A stretch of 64,000 bases of DNA from Steroidobacteraceae bacterium (GTDB taxonomy: Bacteria; Pseudomonadota; Gammaproteobacteria; Steroidobacterales; Steroidobacteraceae): NCBI GenBank assembly GCA_017853555.1, contig JAFMJH010000002.1:62001-126000 (forward strand), given 5' to 3'. Under the pieces are notes generated by a model that was not told where the DNA came from, made no database searches, and saw only the letters and a program-made list of their open reading frames with translations. The position numbers were made by a program, and so were the translations under genes. Below, piece by piece: positions 23,410 through 31,688 of the stretch. The first letter of the stretch is position 1; each line of letters begins with the position of its first letter.

Positions 23410-23991
23410 GTGTCCCGTTTTCCTCAAGCCGACTTCATGTTGAGTGTTGCCGCCCCCGCACAGTTCCCCGCCGACGAGGGCAGCGAGGTCGCCTTCGCCG
23501 GTCGCTCGAACGCGGGCAAGTCGAGTGCGATCAATGCCATCGCCGGCCGCAAGGCGCTCGCGCGGACGAGCAAAACGCCAGGGCGTACGCAGTTGCTCAA
23601 CTATTTCGACTTGGGCGAGCGGAGGCGGATCGTCGATCTGCCCGGCTACGGCTACGCCGAGGTGAATCCGCTCGAGCGGGCGAAGTGGGCGCCGTTGATC
23701 GACGCCTTGCGTGCGCGGGCGAGTTTGCGCGGCCTGTGCCTGATCGTGGATTCGCGCCGCGGTTTGCGCGACGAGGATTTCGGCCTCATCGATTGGGCGG
23801 ACCCGGGTCTGCGCACGGTGCACGTCCTGCTCGCCAAGGCGGACAAACTCAACCAGGCCGAGCGAGCGGCGGCGCTCGCGGCGGCGCGTCAGGCGCTCGG
23901 CCAACGCGCCAGCGTGCAGATGTTCTCGGCCCACGGCGGCCTCGGGGTGCGCGAGGCGCAGGATCGATTGCTGCAGCTCTGGGCGGCATGA
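23410..23991 (+). CDS. engB: Ribosome-biogenesis GTPase EngB (YihA/YsxC)
   Basis: 193 residues from a GTG start at 23410, close to the family size. G1 is GRSNAGKSS (31-39), the G2 region TSKTPGRTQLLNYF, G3 DLPGYGYAE, G4 AKADKLNQ and G5 SAHGG. EngB is an essential GTPase that assists assembly of the large ribosomal subunit. An upstream in-frame ATG (23365) would add MEFTLLALLPASGGC, which does not look like the family N-terminus; the alignable start (SRFPQADFMLS) supports the GTG. In E. coli the gene lies next to spf (Spot 42) and polA; here a candidate small RNA and then a TonB receptor gene stand between engB and polA. Confidence 0.92.
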   Translation: MSRFPQADFMLSVAAPAQFPADEGSEVAFAGRSNAGKSSAINAIAGRKALARTSKTPGRTQLLNYFDLGERRRIVDLPGYGYAEVNPLERAKWAPLIDALRARASLRGLCLIVDSRRGLRDEDFGLIDWADPGLRTVHVLLAKADKLNQAERAAALAAARQALGQRASVQMFSAHGGLGVREAQDRLLQLWAA

Positions 23992-24000
23992 CGAGGCGAT

Positions 24001-24038
24001 AAAAAAAGCCCCGACGACCGTTTCCGGCCGGTCGGGGC
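24001..24038 (-). terminator. Rho-independent terminator reading on the minus strand
   Basis: On the minus strand the sequence GCCCCGAC...GTCGGGGC (8-base stem, 24008-24038) encloses an inner CCG-GAAA-CGG hairpin with a GNRA loop and is followed at once by seven T residues (A-run 24001-24007 on the plus strand). There is no T-run on the plus-strand side, so it is oriented to stop minus-strand transcription. No minus-strand protein gene lies upstream, which points to an RNA gene. Confidence 0.8.
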
Positions 24039-24130
24039 ACACGAACCCGGCACAGGTCTCTTGCGGCCGGGGCCCGCTCAGGGAGGGGAGGAGCGGGGAA
24101 CGCGGGGCGTTCGCTCAATCAGACCGGGGC
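24001..24130 (-). ncRNA. Candidate small regulatory RNA at the engB-polA locus (Spot 42 / ErsA / sX13 position), 5' end uncertain
   Basis: The minus strand of this gene-free gap contains two hairpins with C-rich loops: AACGC-CCC-GCGTT (24099-24111) and CCGCTC-CTCCCCTCCCT-GAGCGG (24074-24096, perfect 6-base stem, 11-base C/T loop). Both lie before the terminator at 24001-24038. C-rich accessible loops are the functional elements of Xanthomonas sX13 and Pseudomonas ErsA-type Hfq-dependent RNAs, which pair with G-rich ribosome binding sites. In E. coli, Spot 42 is transcribed in the polA direction and ends next to the convergent engB gene; the candidate has the same strand relation to both genes. 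The 5' end is not determined; a CATAAT box (24220-24225) could be a distal -10. No sequence match to a known RNA could be tested. Confidence 0.5.
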
Positions 24131-24402
24131 GCGCGTCATTGGTTCCGTGGTCGCGCAACGGTTTCGTCACCGCGCAACGCAGCAGCGGTGACGCCGTACG
24201 ACGACCGAAGATTGTTGCGATTATGCAACATCCGGGACGCGACCGAGGCGCCGACTCGGGTATATTCCTGCAAGTTATGCCGGCTTCACCGCAATCTATG
24301 CCAGCGTGCGCGGGTACTGTCATCCTGTGTAGTACGCCGGCAACGATTCCGATTCGAGCGTAGCCGAAGTGTTCAAACTGCGATTTCAAAAGGGGGACAA
24401 CG
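24131..24402. other. Gene-free gap upstream of the second TonB receptor
   Basis: About 270 bases with no supportable protein gene. It must hold the promoters of the TonB receptor gene (plus strand; a TATATT at 24261-24266 is a weak candidate) and of the minus-strand small RNA. AAAAGGGGGAC just before 24403 is the receptor's ribosome binding site. A short dyad GTAC...GTAC lies near 24315-24334. Confidence 0.4.
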
Positions 24403-26820
24403 ATGAAGTCACGTAACGGATTGGAGCAGGGACGCGTGCGACGAGCCGTCGCCGTGTCGTTGCTGATGGCGCCGGGCCTGTTGGCCGTCGCGCCTGCATA
24501 CGCACAAGAAAAAGCGGCTGCGATCGAACTCGAAGAAGTCGTGGTCACGGCCCGCAAGGCCGAAGAAAAGCTCACCGAAGTGCCGCTGTCGATCGCTGCA
24601 TACAGCGCCGACGAGCTCGCCAAGCGCAACACCACGAGTCTCTACGACATCGCGCAGTACACCGCGGGTTTCTCGTTCGAGAACTACTCGGGTGGCACGG
24701 CGCCGGCGCCGTTGATGCGCGGTCTGACGCAGAACGCGCTCACCGATCGCAACCAGAACGTCGGTTCGTTCGTCGACGGCGTGCACGTGCAGCAGCAGGG
24801 CAACATCGATTTCAGCTTGCTCGATCTCGAGCGCATCGAAATCGTCAAAGGCCCGCAGAATGCGCAATACGGCCGCAGTTCGTTCGCCGGTGCGATCAAC
24901 TGGGTGCCGAAGAAACCCTCGCTCGACAAGGTCGACGGCTCGCTGCGCATGACGCTCGGCACCGACGAACGTCGTGACCTCGCCGTGTCGGTCAGCTTGC
25001 CGATCATCAAAGATATGCTCGCGATCCGCGTCGGTGGCACGAACACCGAATTCGACGGCACCTGGAAGAACAACTATCCGGGTTCGACGAAAGCGGTCAA
25101 GACCACCGTGTTCGGCAAGAAATTCGATGGCACCGACGGCAATCTCGGCGGCTACAACAACCGCTCGCGGCAGGTGTCGGCACGCTTTCGTCCGATCGAA
25201 CAATTGACGGTCGATGCGATGTACTACCGCTCGGAGAACATCTACGAAGCCGGTGCGAGCTACAACCTGCAGCCCCGCGCGGCTACCGTGGTGCCGGCGC
25301 TCGGTTACTTCAACCCCCTCAATTGCAGCCCGCGTCTCGTGACCAACACGGCGCAGCTGCTGTGCGGCGAGATGAAGATCACGCCGTCGCAAATCGTCGC
25401 CGATCCGCGCGCCAGTGGTAACCACACGCACTCGGACCTGACGGTCGGTCGCGTCGAATACAAAATCAGCGACTCTTTGACGGCGACCTATGTCTACGGT
25501 CGCGGTTCGTACGATGCGGCCAACTACGGTGCCTCGTTCAACCAGCCCGAAGTGCTCGTCAACGGTGACCGCACCGCCGCGATTCCGGGTGGTTTGATCT
25601 TCGTCGCCAACCCGCTGGGTGATCAGAACTCGCGCTCCAACGAGTTCCGTCTCGACGGCAAGGTCGGTGACATCGGCTGGCGCGTCGGTTACTACAAGAG
25701 CAACGTCACCGACATCGGTGCGCTCGGCTTGTACACCTTCCGTCTGCCGCTCAGCGTCGACCCGACGGGTCAGTCGATTCCGTTCTCGCTCGCCGATGCG
25801 AACTTCCAATCGCGCTTCACGGACGCGACCAAGGCGACCTTCGCCTCGATCACGATTCCGTTCAACAGCTTCACGCTCGAAGCGGAAGGTCGCTCGGCCA
25901 AAGAAAACCGCAGGCAGCAACCGCAGTTGCCGACGGCTTTCGTGCCGGCTCCGAAGAACTTCAGCGAATTCACGCCGCGCGTGAACCTGAAGTGGCAGCC
26001 GCAAGCGGGCTGGATGTTCTACGGCTCGATCGCCAAGGGCAGCAAGGCCGGCGGCTTCAACGGCGTCACCGCGGACGTGGCGACCTTCGATCCGGAAAAG
26101 AACACCACCTATGAAATCGGCGGCAAGCAGTCGTTGATGAACGGTACGCTGCAGTTGAACTATGCGGCGTTCTTCATCGACTGGAAGAAGTTGCAGTTGT
26201 CGGTGCCTGACACGATCCCGTCGAAGCCGGGCATCCAGGACGCCAACTACATCGGCAACGTTTCGGGCGCCGAGTCGAAGGGCGTCGAGCTCGAGGCGAT
26301 CTACCTCGCGGCCGACAACCTGAAGCTCAACTTCGCCGGTTCGTACGTGCAGTCGACCTTCAACAGCGACGTCGTCGACACGACTTTCGGCCGTCTCTGC
26401 GAAACCGGTGGCACGGCGGCATGCACCTTCCTGCCGCGTTCGACGCTGTATCCGCTCGGTGGCTCGCCCATCGGTGGCAACGATCTGCCGCGCACGCCGC
26501 GCAGCAAGTTCTCGGCCGGCGCCGAGTACCTGATGCCGCTGTCGGCGGGCATCTCGCTCACCTTGCGTGGTGACCTCAACTACCAGAGCAAGTACTACGT
26601 CGAGAACCTCAACCTCGCGTACATCCCGAACCGTACGCTGGTGAACCTCGATGCGACCTTCTCGAGCGAAGATCGCAAGTGGAGCGCGAGCTTGTGGGCC
26701 AAGAACGCCACCGACAAGACCTACGTGTCGAGCGCGTTCGCGGTTTCGGTCATCAACCAGTACATCCCGGCGATCGCCGACGGACGTACGATGGGTATGA
26801 CGCTGCGTTACAGCTTCTGA
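24403..26820 (+). CDS. TonB-dependent outer-membrane receptor, 805 residues
   Basis: Signal peptide ~1-34 (APAYA). TonB box-like EEVVVTARK, plug domain with LMRGLTQNALTDRNQNVGSFVDG and LERIEIVKGPQNAQYGRSSFAGAINW, and a barrel ending GMTLRYSF with C-terminal Phe. It belongs to a different receptor subgroup from the one at 14.6 kb (FecA/CirA/pesticin-like layout with a shorter plug). The substrate is unknown. Highly biased codon use again suggests strong expression. It lies between the engB/sRNA locus and polA, which are usually adjacent, so it may be a lineage-specific insertion. The G-rich leader just before the ATG could be a pairing site for the C-rich candidate RNA next to it (inference). 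Confidence 0.9.
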   Translation: MKSRNGLEQGRVRRAVAVSLLMAPGLLAVAPAYAQEKAAAIELEEVVVTARKAEEKLTEVPLSIAAYSADELAKRNTTSLYDIAQYTAGFSFENYSGGTAPAPLMRGLTQNALTDRNQNVGSFVDGVHVQQQGNIDFSLLDLERIEIVKGPQNAQYGRSSFAGAINWVPKKPSLDKVDGSLRMTLGTDERRDLAVSVSLPIIKDMLAIRVGGTNTEFDGTWKNNYPGSTKAVKTTVFGKKFDGTDGNLGGYNNRSRQVSARFRPIEQLTVDAMYYRSENIYEAGASYNLQPRAATVVPALGYFNPLNCSPRLVTNTAQLLCGEMKITPSQIVADPRASGNHTHSDLTVGRVEYKISDSLTATYVYGRGSYDAANYGASFNQPEVLVNGDRTAAIPGGLIFVANPLGDQNSRSNEFRLDGKVGDIGWRVGYYKSNVTDIGALGLYTFRLPLSVDPTGQSIPFSLADANFQSRFTDATKATFASITIPFNSFTLEAEGRSAKENRRQQPQLPTAFVPAPKNFSEFTPRVNLKWQPQAGWMFYGSIAKGSKAGGFNGVTADVATFDPEKNTTYEIGGKQSLMNGTLQLNYAAFFIDWKKLQLSVPDTIPSKPGIQDANYIGNVSGAESKGVELEAIYLAADNLKLNFAGSYVQSTFNSDVVDTTFGRLCETGGTAACTFLPRSTLYPLGGSPIGGNDLPRTPRSKFSAGAEYLMPLSAGISLTLRGDLNYQSKYYVENLNLAYIPNRTLVNLDATFSSEDRKWSASLWAKNATDKTYVSSAFAVSVINQYIPAIADGRTMGMTLRYSF

Positions 26821-26836
26821 TCCGACTCTTCGAAGC

Positions 26837-26865
26837 GGGACGGGGCGCCTAGTGCGCCTCGTCCC
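26837..26865. terminator. Hairpin between the convergent receptor and polA genes
   Basis: A 12-base stem GGGACGGGGCGC / GCGCCTCGTCCC (one G-T pair) with a 5-base loop that contains the start of the polA stop codon. Its position between convergent genes suggests a bidirectional terminator, but there is no clear T-run on either side. Confidence 0.5.
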
Positions 26866-29611
26866 AATTCGAGCCGGTGCCCACATCCACTTTGAGCGGC
26901 ACCGATAGCGCGCCTTCTCCGGCCGCCACCATTTTCTTCCGCACCGCTTCGGTCACGCGCTGCACGGCCGTGTCGCGCACTTCGAGCACGAGCTCGTCGT
27001 GTACCTGCATGATCAGGCGCGCCTCGCCGCCGCCATGTACGCGGCACCAATCGTCGACCGAGATCATCGCGCGCTTGATGAGATCCGCTGCCGTACCTTG
27101 CATGGGCGCATTGATGGCGCTGCGCTCGGCGTATTGTTGCAGCGCGCGATTGCGCGAGCGGATCTCCGGCAGATAGAGCCGACGGCCGAATACGGTTTCG
27201 ACGTAACCCGTTTCGCGCGCCCGCTCGCGGGTGCGATCCATGTACGCCTTCACGCCCGGATAGCGCGCGAAATACAACTCGACGTAGCGCTGTGCGGCGC
27301 CGCGTTCGATGCCGAGCTGGCGCGCGAGTCCGAACGCGGACATACCGTAAATGAGACCGAAGTTGATGGCTTTGGCCGAACGCCTTTGCTCTGCGGTGAC
27401 GTCGTCGAGGGCGACGTCGAACACCTCGGCCGCGGTCGCCTGGTGCACGTCGCGATCCGCCGCGAACGCGTTCTGCAGACCTGCGTCGCCCGACAAGTGC
27501 GCCATGATGCGCAATTCGATTTGCGAGTAGTCCGCCGCGAGCAGCACATGGCCCGCCGGTGCGATGAACGCCTGTCGAATGCGTCGACCTTCGGGCGTGC
27601 GAATCGGGATGTTCTGCAGATTCGGGTCGCTCGAGGAGAGGCGCCCGGTTTGCGCCACGGCCTGGTGGTACGAGGTATGCACGCGGCCCGTGCGCTCGTT
27701 CACCTGTTCGGGAAGTTTGTCGGTGTAGGTGCTGCGCAATTTGGCGATGCTGCGATATTCGAGAATCAGTCGCGGCAATGCGTGTTCTTCGGCCAGCTCT
27801 TCCAATACGTCTTCGGCGGTGGAGGGTTGCCCCGTCGGGGTTTTGCGCAACACGGGAATCTGCATTTTTTCGTACAAGATCGCCTGCAACTGTTTGGGCG
27901 AATCGAGATTGAACGGCCCGCCGGCCGCCTCGTGCGCCGCAGCCTGCAACTCGAGCGCGCGTCGCGCGAGCTCTCCGCTCTGGGTGCGCAGCATGGCGCG
28001 ATCGACCAGCACGCCGCGGCGCTCCATGCCGATCAGCACTTTGACCAGCGGCTGCTCGAATTCCTCGTACAACCGCTTCAAGAGCGGCTCGTGATCGATC
28101 GCGGGCCACAGCGTGCGATGCAAGCGCAGCGTGACGTCGGCATCTTCGGCGGCGTATTCGCCCGCGGTCTCGACCGAAACCTGGCTGAACGGGATCTGTT
28201 TGGCGCCTTTGCCGGCGACGTCTTCGTAATGGATGGTCGCAAGACCGAGATAGCGCTCGGCGGCCGAGTCCATGTCGTGGCGCGTGGCGACGCTGTTCCA
28301 CACGTAGCTCTCGAGCATGCTGTCGAAACGCAAGCCGGCGAGCGCGATGCCGTGATTGGCGAGTACGTGCGCATCGTATTTGAGGTTGTGCCCGATTTTC
28401 CCCGGTGACTCGGCTTCGAGCAGCGGCTTCAAAAGTTTGAGCACCGTGTCGCGATCGAGCTGATCGGGCGCACCCGGATAGTCGTGACGCAAGGGCACGT
28501 AGGCCGCGCTGCCGGGCTCCACCGCGAACGACACGCCGACGATCTCCGCCTGCATGTAATCGAGACTGGTGGTTTCGGTATCGAAGGCGAACGCATCCGC
28601 GGCGCGCAGCGTTTCGAGCCAGCGATCGAGCGCGGAGCGCGTGAGCACGACTTCATACTCGCGGGCGGCTTCGGCGACGGCCCGCGGAATCTCGAGCACG
28701 GCATTGCCGGAAGGGGCGCTGTCCGCACCGCCGCTCGGCGGCGTCTCGGGCGCATCAGCGCCGAGTTGCCGCAGGAGATTGCGAAATCCGAGTCGCGTGT
28801 ACAAGTCGCGTAAGGCTGCTTCGTCGGCCGGTCTGCGACGCAGATCTGCCGCCTCCGGCGGCAGATCGAGATCGCAACGGATGGTTGCCAAACGCCGCGA
28901 CAACTCGAGCGTCTCGAGTCCGGCGCGCAGGTTCTCGCCGACTTTGCCGGTGAGTGCTTCGCGGTGTTCGATCAGTGCATCGAGCGTGCGGTACTCGGCG
29001 AGCCACTTCGCCGCGGTCTTCGGGCCCACTTTGTCGATGCCCGGAATGTTGTCCGATGCATCGCCGATCAGCGCCAGATAGTCGATGATCTGTTCCGGCC
29101 ACACGTCGAATTTGTTTTTGACGCCATCGCGATCGTAACGCGAGTCGGTCATGGTGTTGACCAGGGTCACGTACGGTCCGACGAGTTGCGCCATGTCTTT
29201 GTCGCCGGTCGAGATCAGCACCTTGCGACCGGCGTCGGCGCCGCGGCGCGCGAGCGTGCCGATCACGTCGTCCGCTTCGACGCCCGCAATGCGCAGCAAG
29301 GGCAGACCGAGCGCGCGCACGGCCTCGAGCAGCGGTTCGATCTGCGCCCGCAGATCATCGGGCATGGGCGGGCGGTGTGATTTGTATTCGGCGAACAGTT
29401 CGTCGCGAAAGGTTTTGCCGGGGGCATCGAACACCACGGCGAGTTGTGCGTCGGGTTGTTCGCGCAGCAGTTTTTGCAGCATGTTCACCACGCCGAGCAC
29501 GGCACCGGTCGGTTCGCCGCGGGCATTGGTGAGCGGAGGCAGCGCGTGAAAGGCGCGATAGAGGTAGGAAGATCCGTCGACGAGGACGAGATCGGCAGCG
29601 TGTGCGGTCAT
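26849..29611 (-). CDS. polA: DNA polymerase I
   Basis: 920 residues, all three domains intact. The 5'-3' exonuclease (~1-290) begins LVLVDGSSYLYRAFHALPP; the 3'-5' exonuclease keeps its metal-binding DTETT, NLKYD and YAAEDAD residues, so proofreading is likely active. The polymerase has motif A DYSQIELRIMAHLSGD, motif B RRSAKAINFGLIYGM and motif C QVHDELVLEV. It fills gaps in repair and removes RNA primers. ATG at 29611 (MTAHAADLVLVDGSS) is chosen over the longer frame start at 29665. Its expected neighbour engB is 3 kb away beyond a TonB receptor gene. Confidence 0.97.
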   Translation of the reverse strand: MTAHAADLVLVDGSSYLYRAFHALPPLTNARGEPTGAVLGVVNMLQKLLREQPDAQLAVVFDAPGKTFRDELFAEYKSHRPPMPDDLRAQIEPLLEAVRALGLPLLRIAGVEADDVIGTLARRGADAGRKVLISTGDKDMAQLVGPYVTLVNTMTDSRYDRDGVKNKFDVWPEQIIDYLALIGDASDNIPGIDKVGPKTAAKWLAEYRTLDALIEHREALTGKVGENLRAGLETLELSRRLATIRCDLDLPPEAADLRRRPADEAALRDLYTRLGFRNLLRQLGADAPETPPSGGADSAPSGNAVLEIPRAVAEAAREYEVVLTRSALDRWLETLRAADAFAFDTETTSLDYMQAEIVGVSFAVEPGSAAYVPLRHDYPGAPDQLDRDTVLKLLKPLLEAESPGKIGHNLKYDAHVLANHGIALAGLRFDSMLESYVWNSVATRHDMDSAAERYLGLATIHYEDVAGKGAKQIPFSQVSVETAGEYAAEDADVTLRLHRTLWPAIDHEPLLKRLYEEFEQPLVKVLIGMERRGVLVDRAMLRTQSGELARRALELQAAAHEAAGGPFNLDSPKQLQAILYEKMQIPVLRKTPTGQPSTAEDVLEELAEEHALPRLILEYRSIAKLRSTYTDKLPEQVNERTGRVHTSYHQAVAQTGRLSSSDPNLQNIPIRTPEGRRIRQAFIAPAGHVLLAADYSQIELRIMAHLSGDAGLQNAFAADRDVHQATAAEVFDVALDDVTAEQRRSAKAINFGLIYGMSAFGLARQLGIERGAAQRYVELYFARYPGVKAYMDRTRERARETGYVETVFGRRLYLPEIRSRNRALQQYAERSAINAPMQGTAADLIKRAMISVDDWCRVHGGGEARLIMQVHDELVLEVRDTAVQRVTEAVRKKMVAAGEGALSVPLKVDVGTGSNWDEAH

Positions 29612-29686
29612 GCGACCGATCTTAACCGGTCGCAAGTCGGCATCGGGTGGCGTGAGGTACGCCACCCGATGCCACGATCGAGATGA

Positions 29687-30025
29687 TCAGGTTCCGGGAG
29701 CCTTGACCCAGACTTTGCACCAGCCCGGGTTCTTCACCAGCTTGCCGGGGAAGAGGTTGCACTTCGAGACCGGCGCAGCGCGGTTCTTGTCCACCCACTG
29801 CAGGCAATTGCCGCAGTGCTGCTCCGCTTTGTGCATCGGGTTCGCTTTCGCATCGACTTTGGTCGTGTCTTCGACGTAGCCGAGCGCTTTCGCAGCCGGA
29901 TCGGTCGGATTCAGCAGCGTCGGTGCCGCCTGTGCCAGCGCGGTTTCGACGATGACGGGAATCGCGGACACGCCGAGCAGCGAGGCACCGAGCAAACTGC
30001 GGCGCGTCAACTTTTCAGATTTCAT
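29687..30025 (-). CDS. hip: High-potential iron-sulfur protein (HiPIP), Tat-exported
   Basis: 112 residues. The leader KLTRRSLLGASLLGVSAIPV carries the twin-arginine signal expected for a cofactor-loaded export substrate. The mature part has four cysteines in the HiPIP spacing (HCGNCLQW, then SKCNLFPG and NPGWCKVW) to hold one [4Fe-4S] cluster. HiPIPs are soluble periplasmic electron carriers between the bc1 complex and oxidases or reaction centres. It stands alone between polA and lptM; the preceding 132 bases (30026-30157) contain no gene and probably its promoter. Confidence 0.92.
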   Translation of the reverse strand: MKSEKLTRRSLLGASLLGVSAIPVIVETALAQAAPTLLNPTDPAAKALGYVEDTTKVDAKANPMHKAEQHCGNCLQWVDKNRAAPVSKCNLFPGKLVKNPGWCKVWVKAPGT

Positions 30026-30157
30026 GGACAGTCCTCTGAGTTTTGGGAAACGACATCCTTGCCGAGTTCGGGCGGACCCTGAACTCGCCGCCATTATACG
30101 CCCGGCCGTAATAGGTCGTCGCGCGCGGCCTGTCGTGACCGAAGCGGCGGGCTTGCG

Positions 30158-30319
30158 CTATTTGGGCAACGGCGTTGCGGGGGTCGGCGCGGCCTCGGGG
30201 GGCGTGCGCGTGGGGCGGGTGATCACGTTGCCGTTGGCATCGGGGAGGTACAAGGGTCCCATTTGTCCGCACGCGCCGAGCGCGAGCGTCGCGGCGAGCG
30301 CGCACAGGACGCGCTTCAT
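30158..30319 (-). CDS. lptM: Small outer-membrane lipoprotein LptM (YifL)
   Basis: 53 residues. The leader KRVLCALAATLALGAC has a lipobox ending in Cys17, followed by the diagnostic GQMGPLYLPD stretch and a Pro/Thr-rich tail. LptM is known to bind and help mature the LptDE complex that inserts lipopolysaccharide in the outer membrane. In many genomes it sits before lysA; here it is the last gene of the run that follows argH, and its ATG overlaps the stop of the previous gene by 4 bases. Confidence 0.88.
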   Translation of the reverse strand: MKRVLCALAATLALGACGQMGPLYLPDANGNVITRPTRTPPEAAPTPATPLPK

Positions 30320-30744
30320 GCGCCACCCATGGGCAAGGGGCGGCGATCGCGCAGCGCGACCCAGCCGCGCAGCACCCGGTACGCCACCCACAGACCGACC
30401 AATACGATGCCCATCCAGGCGGTGGCGAAACCGATCAAGATGAACATCAGCGGCGCCGAGACGATCAGCACCAGCAGCGACCAAAGAAACGCGAACCAGA
30501 ACGTGCGGATCTGCCAGCTGAAGTGCGACGCAAGCCAAGTGTCGCGTACCTCGCTGCGTTTGACGTAGTTCAGGATGACGGCGGCGATCGACGGCACGCC
30601 GAAGATGAAGCTGCCGGCAATGGTGGCGGCGCTGGTCACGCCGATGAGTACGCTGAGCGCGTGCAAACCGTAGATCACGTTGGTCCACGTGACGAGGGCG
30701 GCGATGCGCTCGGGTTCGTTGTCGAGATTCGAGTCGGTGTGCAT
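30316..30744 (-). CDS. DUF4870-like small membrane protein
   Basis: 142 residues with about three or four membrane segments (ALVTWTNVIYGLHALSVLIGV, IAGSFIFGVPSIAAVILNYV, FWFAFLWSLLVLIVSAPLMFI, WMGIVLVGLWVAYRVLRGWV). The pattern of a cytosolic Glu/Arg start, NYVKRSEVRDTWLASHFSWQIRTFW loop and final Arg-rich helix fits the DUF4870/YdaM-like membrane family of unknown role. ATG at 30744 (MHTDSNLDNE). Overlaps lptM by 4 bases; the NTF2-like gene upstream ends 11 bases away. Confidence 0.7.
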   Translation of the reverse strand: MHTDSNLDNEPERIAALVTWTNVIYGLHALSVLIGVTSAATIAGSFIFGVPSIAAVILNYVKRSEVRDTWLASHFSWQIRTFWFAFLWSLLVLIVSAPLMFILIGFATAWMGIVLVGLWVAYRVLRGWVALRDRRPLPMGGA

Positions 30745-30755
30745 GGATCGAATGC

Positions 30756-31226
30756 TCAGCGCGGTGCGGGAGGATAGCCCGTCGGTTTCCCGGGGCCGTC
30801 GCCGCCGGTATCCGGATTCGCATAATAGACGATCATCTTCGCAATGCGCCCGTCGCGAACCCAAAAGAAATTGCAGTTGTAGAGGGTGAGTGCGCCGCGC
30901 GTCACATAAGGCGACCCCGCCTTAGGGCGCAAGGTCACATTGAAGGTGGCGGCGCAACGCTGTGCGGGCTCGTCGACGAAATGTTCAAAATCGGTGAACG
31001 AGGCGTCGAAGTTGCCGTTCAGATGCAACCAGAATTCGCTGATGTGCGGCACGCCGGGACTCGGGTTCGCACGCATCGTGCGCGTCGGCTGGTCACCGTG
31101 CCGGATGATGATTTCGGCATCGTCGGTGAAGCAGTCGAGTACGGCGGCGAGATCGCCGCGCGCGACGGCGCCGAAATAGCGCTGTTCGGCGAGCTCGGCG
31201 AGTTCATCACGATCGAGACGCGTCAT
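30756..31226 (-). CDS. NTF2/SnoaL-like cone-fold protein
   Basis: 156 residues with the alpha+beta cone-fold pattern: N-terminal helix (LAELAEQRYFGAVARGDLAAVLDCFTDDAEIIIRHGD), central strands and VTRGALTLYNCNFFWVRDGRIAKMIVYYANPDTGG. Members act as ketosteroid isomerases, dehydratases, limonene epoxide hydrolases or binding proteins; the sequence does not reveal which. Its start overlaps the end of the thioesterase gene by 4 bases, so the two are probably functionally linked. Confidence 0.75.
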   Translation of the reverse strand: MTRLDRDELAELAEQRYFGAVARGDLAAVLDCFTDDAEIIIRHGDQPTRTMRANPSPGVPHISEFWLHLNGNFDASFTDFEHFVDEPAQRCAATFNVTLRPKAGSPYVTRGALTLYNCNFFWVRDGRIAKMIVYYANPDTGGDGPGKPTGYPPAPR

Positions 31227-31672
31227 GCGCGCACTTCGCGATCGATCACCGCCATGGTGATGCGCGATACGCAGACGAGTTTGCCGCGCTCGTCGACGAT
31301 CTCGACGCTCCACACTTGCGTGCGATTGCCGAGATGCACGGGGCGCGCGGTACCCGTCACCGCGCCGCCGACCGCCACCGGGCGCAGATGATTGGCATTG
31401 ATTTCCTGGCCGACGGCCGCGCGGACGGTGAAGTCGAGCGTGCAATTGGCCGCGACGCTCGCGAGCGATTCGGCGAGCACCACCGACGCTCCGCCGTGCA
31501 GCTGCCGCATGGGCTGGCAGGTGCGCTCGTCGACCGGCATGGTCGCGCTCACATGCGCTGCGCCGAGTTCGGTGAACACGATGCCGGTGTGCGCCAACAT
31601 CGTGCCGGCCGACAGCGCATTGCAATGCGCGAGCGTCACGCCCGGACGCCAGATCGATTGCGGTGCCGTCAT
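31223..31672 (-). CDS. PaaI-like hotdog-fold thioesterase
   Basis: 149 residues. The hotdog core is recognisable: LGAAHVSATMPVDERTCQPMRQLHGGASVVLAESLAS (with the conserved HGG and helix Glu that form the active site), EINANHLRPV and TARPVHLGNRTQVWSVEIVDERGKLVCVSRITMAV. Such enzymes cleave aryl- or acyl-CoA (PaaI, MenI-type). ATG at 31672. It lies 16 bases after argH and heads the run thioesterase-NTF2-DUF4870-lptM. Confidence 0.85.
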   Translation of the reverse strand: MTAPQSIWRPGVTLAHCNALSAGTMLAHTGIVFTELGAAHVSATMPVDERTCQPMRQLHGGASVVLAESLASVAANCTLDFTVRAAVGQEINANHLRPVAVGGAVTGTARPVHLGNRTQVWSVEIVDERGKLVCVSRITMAVIDREVRA

Positions 31673-31688
31673 TCGAACGCCGCCCCGT

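Noticed and set aside
24041-24260. 6S RNA or SRP RNA in the engB gap
   Set aside because: The long bulged helix of 6S RNA and the conserved SRP apical loop are not visible; the C-rich hairpins fit a trans-acting small RNA better.
24078-24635. Minus-strand protein gene of 185 codons upstream of the terminator at 24001
   Set aside because: Most of it is antisense to the TonB receptor start, its translation has no domain features, and its stop is within the candidate RNA; an RNA gene explains the terminator better.
24409-26886. Minus-strand open frame (825 codons) opposite the TonB receptor
   Set aside because: Composition is an antisense artefact (Arg/Val/Asp-rich, no motifs); the receptor on the plus strand is complete.
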